A stretch of 64,000 bases of DNA, taken from contig QVOM02000073.1 in assembly GCA_003586115.2 (NCBI GenBank), positions 62,047,512 through 62,111,511 of the forward strand. Direction: 5' to 3'. The notes beneath the pieces were generated by a model. It worked only from the letters and a program-made list of their open reading frames with translations. It did no database searches and was not told the origin of the DNA. This DNA comes from Salvator merianae. Taxonomy: Eukaryota > Chordata > Lepidosauria > Squamata > Teiidae. Positions 55,800-64,000 of the stretch are shown here, one piece after another (within the stretch, counting starts at the first letter, position 1; each line of letters opens with the position of its first letter). Made by a program: the position numbers and the translations under genes.

Positions 55800-56975
55800 T
55801 TCCCATAAAACACAATCAGGGCAAATTAACAGAATATGCTGTAACTTCCTTTCAGTATATTTCCCTGCTTTTAAGCTGCAATGTGATATCTAAATATAGG
55901 AGGAACAGAGCTGCAAAAAAGAAAATTAGAGGAGACAATATACTGTGCAGAATATAACCAACAGTCCCACACCCCCATTTGACAGTGAAGGGGAGGAAGG
56001 AAAATATGATGTAGCATGAAGGAGGAGGGTATTTTTAATAAGATCTGTGCAGATCTGCATATGGTCTACAGCTGAGCAGAAAATGCCAACGGCTGGAGGA
56101 AGAAAAGAAAACGAAGCAAAGAGAAGTAGAGGGAGCAGGAACAGGGGCTAAGAGGCAGATTGCAGTCACAGCACGGGAGAAATAAGAACATTGGTTTGTA
56201 ATGAGAAAGAGGGAAGAGGGAAAGGAGAAAAATAGAGAAAAAGAGAAGGATGACAGGAGATGCCTTTTTTCTGTGTGAGAAGATTGCATGTGCTTTGCCG
56301 GTAACAGAGGGCAAATGAGAACTTGATGGAGTAATTCAGTAGAAGGCAGGAGTAAGTTATTGGCTGAGGAGAAAAGAATACTTATTTTCAAGAAATTCTT
56401 AACTCTTAGAAATTGTTAGCTGTTGGAAATTCTAGGGTATGGTCAAAATTCCTCAGGAGGTGATGACCAAGAGGAGTAAATATGGTCACCAACTGCATTA
56501 CAGGAAGGCCCTGTTTTAAGCAAATTTCGTTTTTGTGGTTTCAATATACCATTATTTACTAATTGAGACCTTGTTTTGGAATTAAATGGAATTAAGCATT
56601 TCTATTTTATTTTAATGTGTTTTCTCTAACATTAAAGGTCTACTATTTGCTTAATGCAAGTTTCTTTTTAAGTGAAGACTTTTCAGAACCCTTGTGTTAA
56701 ACAGGGCCCTGCCTCCTCGTCCTCTTTTTGTTGTTGTTATTATATAATGATGAATGCCAAACCCAGCCAAGAAGACCTGGCAGACTATATATGACTAGCA
56801 TAATAATAGTATTATTTATGGTGAGAGCAAAGAAAAAAGCTCGATGTTCCTATAAACTAATTTAAGCAAATTTGGATTTCCATTGCAATCAACAATTCTC
56901 TAATTCATCATTAGGTGATAGTAGTATTATCAGAGCACTCCCAGACACAGAAAAGAACATCCCATTTTGAAAAGA
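55800..56975. other. Non-coding stretch, nothing identified
   Basis: A purine-rich patch (56,090-56,280) generates minus-strand Ser/Phe-rich frames that are not convincing. No element termini. Confidence 0.4.
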
Positions 56976-57009
56976 TCTATGCGATAACCCTATGTAGAAA
57001 TGTAACTTG

Positions 57010-58090
57010 GATTTTTAAATAATCCATTGAAAATGCAGAACTAATAATTACTAGAGAAGAAGTCACAGTGCAAGTAAAATAAGTTATAGACTGGGAAGCC
57101 TCTGGAGAAGATTCAGTACATTGATTGTGTCTGAAAAATCTAACCAGTTTATGTCCAACATTATCAGAACAACTTAACATTTGGTTACAAAAAGCCATAG
57201 TTGATGAATGAATGACCACTGGAAAGACTAAATTAGCTGTGAAAAAGAAAAAGAGGGAAATATCATGCAAATCACTTGCTTAAGATCAGTAGTGTTTAAA
57301 TTGCTAACTGGATCAATCACCAATATAATCTCATATCACTTGATTGTTAAAGATCCCCCCCCTCCCCAAAACACACAAAAAAGAGCAAAAGATAAAACAA
57401 CAAAAACCAAAGGAAACTTTCAGAATTCTTGAGAATTAATCAACATCTTATTGATAACATTATTTAACATTATTGCAAAAGGCTTTTTATATGTGATATG
57501 GATTGATTACAAAAATGTTTCTGATTCCTTGTTGTTCACTTGGATTGAGAATTCTTTAGGAATCTTCAAAATGAATGACAACATCAGAAAATTCCTTTCA
57601 ACAGCAATCAAAACATGGATCATCCCTAATAACAGTTAATGGTGAAGTACTGGAATAAGTATCACACATGGAATATTTTGGGGTAATTCCTTCTCAAGGC
57701 TGTTTATCATTGGAATTGTATAATTATCATTAACATTCAACAAGACAACCTGCTTATGAAATATCAAAATGAAGTGGTAAAACAAGTTATTTTCTGGACT
57801 TGAATGACTTAAAATTATATGCCCTTGCACACATGCACAAATCTTTGCTAAACATAGTCAGAACATTTTGTCAAGATTTGACCATGGAATTTGGAATTGT
57901 AAAAGTGTACAATGTTATCGGTTAGTCAAATAGAAAATAATTGAAATAGATGGAAATTTAATTGACAGTTTTGATAAAGAAGAAAATTAATAAATATTAG
58001 CAAATAAAATCAAGGCCATAAACACCTGGGCCATACAACTGATTTGGTACAGTGAAAATGAAAAATTTGTTCATTTGATAAACACTTTTA
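57010..58090 (+). pseudogene. R4-like non-LTR retrotransposon RT relic
   Basis: In plus-strand translation with several frameshifts I read ITREEVTVQVK ... LCLKNLTSLCPTLSEQLNIW (57,040-57,190), MTTGKTKLA, FKLLTGSITNIISYHL (57,290-57,345) and YVIWIDYKNVSDSLLFTWIE (57,490-57,550; family pattern A-W-I-D-Y-K-K-A-F-D-S-V). Then follow NIRKFLSTAIKTWIIPNNS, an IEIDGNLIDSFDKEE block (about 57,945-57,990) and AINTWAIQLIWYS (58,017-58,056). This order and wording fit the R4/Dong group of restriction-like-endonuclease LINEs. The catalytic block is altered and the copy is very old. Confidence 0.65.
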
Positions 58091-58199
58091 CATTGGAAGT
58101 ATGTTCTAATAGACTGCTTTTTATTTTGACTAAGAAAAAAATTAATCAAACATATTTAAGGTTAGCTCTTCATAATAGTATTTAAATAATTACACCCCT

Positions 58200-58730
58200 A
58201 ATATTTTTATTAATATTAATCATATGTCTTCAGCAATGCAGCTGTTTTGAAAATCTAATACTAACAAATCATTGTATCAGTATTAATGGAAGAGATCTTC
58301 ATTTTACACACAGAGTTAATAAACTGCAAGATTTGAACAGGTTCTTCAATTGTACCTGTAGACTCATGCAGAGTACATTCTGCAGTGATAATCATATTTT
58401 TATCAGCAATGTTATATTCATTTATAGGTAAGATGGAACTATTAAGTGCATGTACTGTAAACATCATTCAGTGAATACTTAGGATGGGATACAATTCTAA
58501 ATAATTTCACTTCAGATAGTACTCTGTTACTGTGTCTAAATCGTCCACTGTCTCAGTTTGTCTTCTCATCTGAGATACTGTTCGATGTGGATAAAATCCT
58601 CTCATTTGGACAAACGTTTGTCATATTAAATAATGGAGGTTTTGTCCATTTTTTATTCTTAATCTGCTGTACTTGGTCTTTAGTATTTTGATAATTCTCC
58701 CTTAATTATCCTGGGATAGTTTACAGCAAC
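58200..58730. other. Non-coding stretch, nothing identified
   Basis: It may include the 3' part of the R4-like relic, but no conserved block was readable. Confidence 0.35.
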
Positions 58731-58732
58731 AA

Positions 58733-58762
58733 TAGGAAGAAGGAGAAGAAGGAGAAGAAGAG
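58733..58762. repeat. (GAAGAAGGA)n short tandem
   Basis: Imperfect GAA/GGA units over about 30 bp. Confidence 0.8.
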
Positions 58763-58967
58763 TAGTATCAAGACAATAACAGACTTAATAATGCTAACAG
58801 ATACTCAGCTGGTGATGCTTGGGAAAGTAGAAAGGAGGAGAAGAAGAGGACAACCAGCTAATAGGTGGATAGACTCAATACAACAGCCATGAAAACCTCA
58901 CTGACAGACCTAAGAATGATCATAGTTTGGAGTTAGTTTGGAGGAAGTCAATCCATATGGTCACTAA

Positions 58968-59146
58968 GGCCCTTTCTGCACTTGGCCTTATTGCGGATTA
59001 TATCCCGGAATAGGGACCTGCCATCCACATGTTAGTGCAAACTATGAAAGGTCTTGCCAGGGCCTACCATAGTCTGCACTAGCATGCAGATGGCAGGTCC
59101 CTATTCTGAGTTACAATCTGGAATAAGTCCAAGTGCAGAAAGGCCC
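58968..59146. mobile_element. Palindromic MITE, copy 4
   Basis: The left end is GGCCCTTTCTGCACTTGGCC. The right end AAGTGCAGAAAGGCCC has lost one G. The interior matches copies 1-3 (TTATATCCCGGAATAGGGAC, AAGGTCTTGCCAGGGCC). It is flanked by TAA on both sides (58,965-58,967 and 59,147-59,149). Confidence 0.93.
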
Positions 59147-59422
59147 TAAGAGTTCGCTATGACTAGATGACATCAAACAAACAATAATTTTTCAGTAGTA
59201 TTTAGGGAGAGTGTGAACAAACAAACACAGAAAAGCTCTAATGGCTCTGTACAGTTTTCTTCTAACCAATTTGGCATTTGTCCCTTTTATTATTTCTAAA
59301 CTTTATTCTATAGCCTTTGGCAGAAATTGAGAACATATCTTTGATTAAGGAGTCCATGGCTGTCCAGCTATGGCTGTGCTACAGCTCTCATCATTACTTG
59401 CCATAGGCTGTATCCTCTGAGG

Positions 59423-60473
59423 TAGGGATGTGCACGAAATTTCGAAGCAACGAAATTTCGTACGAATTTCATTGCTTCGCAACATTCACATCAAATGCGA
59501 AGTGCCCTCTCTATTGCAAAAGCGAATAGCGAAAGTCGCGGCCATTTTCGTCAATTTTTGTGACCTTCGCCACTCACCGCGAAAATTGTGATGCAACGAA
59601 GCTTGGCAGCTTTGTAGCATCAAGTCTCTGCCTCTAGAGGTGGAAATTGTAATGCATCACATTAGGAAAGACGGTATTTTTTTAACTCTTCGCCTGCCTC
59701 ACAGCGATCGCACTGCATGAGGATGAGAAACTCAGATGGCTAGGAGTTAATAAAACGTCTTTGATGGTGGTATATAGTTCTGCTTTTTGAAACGGAGGGC
59801 AAGACAAGGCGTCATTTTGCTGCTGCTCGGAAGTAGGGAGGGAGTTATTTCATCCTGCAGCTGCCGCCAGTCTTCTAAATTACGCGCTGAGCTGAAGGCA
59901 ATTGCTTTGCGCGTCGCTGACTAAGCCTGCCCGCCTCGTAGGCGAGGTAATAATTTCTGTGCCCCAAACGATCGGCACGGACGGCAGACAGCAACGAGTC
60001 ACGCCGATAAGTTAAAGGGACAGAAGTTAGCGCGCATGCGCGCACAGACATGAGCGTCGAAAAGGCATCGAAAATGACGAAAAATCAAAGCGAAAAAATT
60101 TCCTTCACTTGCTTTCGCTTGCTTTCGATTTGCAGTGAGGAACCCCAAACGTGCCTTCGTTGCTTTGAATCCTGCTACAAACCGGCCGTCGGTAAAAAGT
60201 AAGCTCTGTGCAATTTTTACCTTTAACGAAGCAACTCCTTAAATTAGCAACATGGATGGTCAAATATAGAAGGGACAGGACAGGGGGATATGCGGCGTTT
60301 GTTTTTCGCTACTTATTTCATTGATTTTGCACTTCCGGTTTTTTCACGAAAATTTTCGCTGCGAAAACTAAAATCGCCATTTTCGCGACTTCCGTTTTTG
60401 TGCGAAAACGAAGCAACGAAGCTTCGATGCATTGCGAAACGAACAGAGAAAATTCCTTTCGTGCACATCCCTA
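59423..60473. mobile_element. hAT-like non-autonomous element, CpG-rich (1,051 bp)
   Basis: The left terminus TAGGGATGTGCACGAAATTT and right terminus AATTCCTTTCGTGCACATCC-CTA are inverted copies. The 8-bp flanks are CTCTGAGG (59,415-59,422) and CTCTGAGA (60,474-60,481), 7 of 8 identical. Subterminal regions are packed with CGAAGC, GAAGCAACGAA and TTTCGC motifs in both orientations, which may be transposase-binding arrays. Many CpG dinucleotides remain, suggesting a young copy. No convincing ORF: the 95-codon frame at 60,290-60,577 crosses the right terminus. Confidence 0.93.
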
Positions 60474-60481
60474 CTCTGAGA

Positions 60482-60918
60482 TTGATGGAAGTGGACTGTG
60501 ATAATAGAAAAAAGGCTACAAATTATTCACAGCTTGTGAATCCCTGCAGAAATCAGGCCAATGCTATACATGGTTAGGCTGGAACAATTAAAAGTAGAGG
60601 TGTACTCAGACAGGCTTAGTGCAAACTGGCTCGTTGCAAGGTGGCCCAGTTAGCCTGCTTCACTTAGGAACCAAGCAGGGCTTTGCAAATAGAGCTTGCC
60701 TTGAAGGTGAGCTGAACGGCAGCTGAGGACTCATAAAAGTCTGGTGCAGCCTTTTACAACATCTTTGTGGTACTTTTCTGCTTCTGCAGGACTTTCAGGC
60801 TGCTTCACAAAATGTGCTCCTGCCTCTCCAATATTGGTGAGCCGTGTCCAGGTTGGCTGGCTGGCTGTTTCAATGAGGTGTCTGGGAATCTCAGCGAGGC
60901 ACCTTGAGCTAGCCTAGT
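60482..60918. other. Short unique stretch between two transposons
   Basis: Nothing recognised. No element termini or coding motif. Confidence 0.4.
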
Positions 60919-61287
60919 CACTGGCGTAGCAAGGGGGGGGCGCGGGTGGCGGTGCGCACTGGGTGGCGCCTTGTTGGGGGCGGCGGCGGCCGCCTTTGAC
61001 TTGGGCCCTCCCGCCCGCCCTGCGTCCGGTTTACCTTTAGTCGGCTTACCGGTACGTCCGCTGCTCGCTCGCCCCACCCGCCGCTCGCTCGCCTCGCTCG
61101 CCCCGCCCGCTGCTCGCTCGCCGCTCGCTCACCTGCCTGCTAGCGTGCGCGCGCGTGGCCATCATCACGGCGGCAGCGGGAGTAGGCAGCTGCAGGGCGG
61201 GGCGTCCTGCAGGGCGGGGCAGGGCGCCCTCCTCAGCTGCCGCCGTTTGGTCCGCCCCGGGTGGCGGAACATGTAGCTACGCCACTG
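60919..61287. mobile_element. GC-rich hAT-like element, copy 3, with internal tandem repeat
   Basis: It begins CACTGGCGTAGCAAGGGGGG and ends ATGTAGCTACGCCACTG. A perfect 8-bp duplication, AGCCTAGT, flanks it (60,911-60,918 and 61,288-61,295). The interior is extremely CpG-rich and holds a tandem of GCTCGCTCGCC-type units at about 61,060-61,135 that copies 1 and 2 lack. GCTGCAGGGCGGGGC near 61,188-61,202 is the shared family block. The frames here (60,805-61,276) come from the GC content. Confidence 0.94.
61060..61135. repeat. GCTCGCTCGCC minisatellite inside the hAT copy
   Basis: Five or six imperfect units mixing CGCTCGCTCGC and CCCCACCCG. Such GC-rich tandems are prone to length change. 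Confidence 0.8.
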
Positions 61288-61295
61288 AGCCTAGT

Positions 61296-62630
61296 GGTGC
61301 TGGTTTAAAACATCTCTAGTTAAAAACAAGTGAGATACAAAACAACTCCGCCATTCTCAAATTGCAGTGTTTTTCGTCTGTACTGATGAAGATTAAAATA
61401 TGTCCCTCTCATTACAGTCTGAGTACCATACACAAAACATACACACAGCTCTTTTTGTCAGCAGTAGCTTATTTGCTAACGTACTTCCATTTTTCATGGT
61501 TGAACATTTGATAAACAGCACAGTCTATCAGAAAACTGCAAATAAGCTCAGCAGCTTGGTGGTAAAGCCTGTTTGCAGTATTCGTTGGAAGAGGTGAACC
61601 AGTGCTATTATCAATGTTCTATCAATGTTCTAGATGGATGTGGATCACAGAAGCATTGTTTGTCATCTTGCTAGTTGTATGTGAGAGAACAACGCCATCT
61701 CATACAACTTTTGAGGACCTTAGTCAGACTTCTTTTTTAAAAACAAGCAACAAACATGGATTTGGGTGAAAACAAAATTGACTCAATAAATAAATAAATG
61801 ACACAAGTTGATTTTTTAAAAAAGAAATGGCTTGTCTAGACTTTTTTCTCTTCTAGACTTTTTCTCTTTTTTATTGTGGGAACGTGTAGGGTTCAGTCCT
61901 GGCTTGGGAGGGTTCAGCAGTGAGCCAAGCCCACTTTGCACTGGTTTGACAAGTGCCAGATCATGGTTTGCCATTGTACAGTGGTTCTTCAGTTCTTCTT
62001 ACACCATTTTAGTGGAGTTACCAGCATTGCTGTCTTAACACAGCTATGAACTTTCACCCTTGCTTCACGCAATGCAAAATTGAAAATCTTAATCCTCTCT
62101 TATTTTTTTTCCTGGGATCATGCAAACAAGTCACGAAATTTATGAAATGCCAACTTCTATTAAGTGTCCAAATGTGTGGCCCCCATGAGATTCTGACTTC
62201 ATCCTATCCAACTGGCCCCCTTGATTCTCATTTGCCCATTAATGTCCACAGTGGAAGTCTGATTCCACAACACATACCTCTAGCTGGGTTGAAGCATACC
62301 TATTTTAAGTATGTAACTCTTACACTGATTTACTGAGAGTAAAAATAAAATGATTGGAGGTATGTTTTCCCCCTCATTTTGCCAGCATGATTCCATAATT
62401 TATTTTATTACCTAATTGACTAGACTGTAACATCCTCTTGAAGCAGCTTACTGAAAAAAATCAATATGGTATAGCAACAGAATCAAAACAATTTCACAAT
62501 AAAACCTATCATTAAAATTTTAATGGTATATTACAAAGACAAATACAGCAGAAAAACTGCCATAGTTTACAGACAAAGGCCTCCCTAAATTGTTCATGAA
62601 GTATTTAAGGCCTTGGAATAAGTTGGCTTA
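61296..62630. other. Non-coding stretch, nothing identified
   Basis: A short AAATAAATAAATG tail lies at 61,786-61,800. The frames of 65-96 codons were not recognised. A partial GTGTTCAGACATAACAAAAG terminus lies at 62,635-62,654, about 45 bp before the CR1. Confidence 0.4.
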
Positions 62631-62700
62631 GCCTGTGTTCAGACATAACAAAAGCGGAACAGAATACAAATCCCCCAAATTGTTCTTTGATCACTCAATC

Positions 62701-63360
62701 TAAGAACATAAGAATATAAGAGAAGCCCTGCTGAATCAGGCCACAGACCATCTAGTTCAGCATCCTGTTCCACACAGTGTCCCACCAATTGCTTCTGGGC
62801 ATCTCAAGCAGAATATAAAGGCAAAACCTTCACCTGCTCTTGACTCCCCACAAATGGTTTTACAGACATCCTGCCTGTCTTTCCAACCTGGAGGCAGTAC
62901 CTAGGCATCCATCCTAGTAGCCACTGATACACCTGACCTCCATGAATCTGTCCAACCCTTTCTTAAAGCTATCCAGGCTGTCACCACCTCTTCCAGTAAT
63001 AAATTTCATAGACTAATGAAAAATACTTCTGGTCAAAAAATACTTCCCTTTGTCAGTCCCAATTCTCCTACCCATAAGCTTCAGAGAGTGCCCCCTGGTC
63101 CTAGTGTTGTGTGATATAGAAAAGAACTTCTCTCTGTCCACCTTATCCATACTGTACATGATTTTATATACTTCAATCAGGTCTCCTCTTAAATTCCACT
63201 TTTCAAGGCCGAAGAGGCCAAGGCATTGCAGCCTGATTTTGTAAGGAAGGTGTTCCAGCTCCTTGATCATTCTGGTTGCCCTTTTCTGCACCTTCTCTAG
63301 TTCTACAATATCCTTTCTGAGATGAGGTGACCAGAATTGTACACAACTGCATTCACAGAA
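62701..63360 (-). pseudogene. CR1 LINE 3' end, antisense
   Basis: The 3' terminus is antisense TAAGAACATAAGAATATAAG, then the CR1 3' UTR with ATCAGGCCACAGACCATCTA. Translation of the upstream part gives FWSPHLRKDIVELEKVQKRA, MIKELEHLPYKIRLQCLGLF, LRGDLIEVYKIMYSMDKVDR and NTRTRGHSLKLMGRRIG, the CR1 ORF2 C-terminus. The frame stays open for about 115 codons, so the copy is relatively young, though 5' truncated near 63,350. Confidence 0.92.
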
Positions 63361-63364
63361 GTCA

Positions 63365-64000
63365 CTCCTTTTTCTTCTGATGCAAGATACTCTGAATAAG
63401 GAGATGTTTTTGCTCAATGCTAACTATGAGCTGGATCAGACATTACATCAAATAAGACACTTTCTCTGATTCAGCACATGATTGTTGTTTCATTTTGTTT
63501 TCAAATTCCAGTAAAAGGTTGCCTGGCTAGCCAATATGATACAAGCTAATAAAATAAACATGCACTGTTCCTGCTTTATGAATGATTTATTCAGTAGTTA
63601 TAACTCCTCATCAGCAATTGCAGATGCACTCAGCACATTGGTCATATCATTCTATATTGACTCTGTTTTAGGCATTTTTGCTGTGCATTTGGCTATCCTG
63701 AAAAATAAAATTAATTTCAGAGTATTGACAAATCATTAATTTCTGGTAATAAGAATATGGGGCATCCAATAAGAGGAAGGAATTTGTTATTGTCAATAGT
63801 GTTACCACAATGCAAAAATTCAAACAACCAACAATAATGAATCTTTGAATATTCTTTATTCTGCACCTATGCTACACCACTGTGTCATAATCCTAAATAA
63901 ACACAAAATAGTCCAGTAAATACTGTTTATAGAACTGCTAGAATTGTTTAATTTCAGGTATTATGTTAGAAATAGATTCCAATATGCCCAATCTAGATAG
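63365..64000. other. Non-coding stretch, nothing identified
   Basis: AT-rich sequence with short frames and no recognised repeat termini. Confidence 0.4.

Noticed and set aside
56035..56391. 118-codon Ser/Phe-rich minus frame
   Set aside because: It is generated by a purine-rich low-complexity patch and has no recognisable domain.
1..64000. CRISPR arrays, bacterial operons, rRNA genes
   Set aside because: No regularly spaced direct repeats, Shine-Dalgarno-led gene strings or rRNA signatures were seen. The content is vertebrate repeats.

Overview
The window looks like vertebrate nuclear DNA, most likely from a squamate reptile (lizard). I see no host gene I can name. The evidence for reptile is the repeat content: CR1 LINEs ending in variants of ATGTTCTTATGTT, L2-type LINEs with readable endonuclease and reverse transcriptase (RT) remnants, a tRNA-derived SINE, several hAT-like non-autonomous transposons and short palindromic MITEs. 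ORFs are short and broken, and the background is AT-rich non-coding DNA, so this is intergenic or deep intronic sequence. The species cannot be fixed from the sequence alone.

Layout. 1-330 is the end of a GC-rich foldback transposon. 3.1-3.5 kb is an antisense CR1 3' end, and 3.86-4.30 kb a MITE. 4.88-7.3 kb is a non-LTR RT relic split by about 1 kb of foreign sequence. 7.78-10.73 kb is a sense L2 LINE with decayed endonuclease, RT and C-terminal regions. 13.77-13.95 kb is a palindromic MITE, 14.34-15.34 kb a GC-rich transposon and 15.79-16.50 kb an unexplained 236-codon ORF. 17.26-17.83 kb is a solo LTR with a perfect 5-bp target duplication. 22.06-22.48 kb is a sense CR1 3' end. 33.44-33.64 kb is a tRNA-derived SINE on the minus strand. 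35.0-39.1 kb and 40.15-42.3 kb are two antisense L2-type LINE remnants, each carrying a later GC-rich hAT insertion. 47.59-48.74 kb and 51.56-51.99 kb are two transposons that each contain a nested copy of the same palindromic MITE. 52.74-54.55 kb is a hAT-like element with a CR1 nested inside. 55.40-55.79 kb is a 130-codon ORF that reads like a small secreted protein. 57.0-58.1 kb is an R4-like LINE relic. 58.97-59.15 kb is a fourth palindromic MITE, 59.42-60.47 kb a CpG-rich hAT-like element and 60.92-61.29 kb a third GC-rich hAT copy. 62.70-63.36 kb is an antisense CR1.

The main interest is the nesting, which gives relative ages for the families. L2 and older LINE relics are hosts for GC-rich hAT copies. 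GC-rich foldback transposons are hosts for the palindromic MITE. A hAT-like element is host for a CR1. Target-site duplications can be read directly for at least eight insertions. The two long ORFs, at 15.8 kb and 55.4 kb, are the only candidates for undescribed protein-coding sequence. Both could be chance ORFs.
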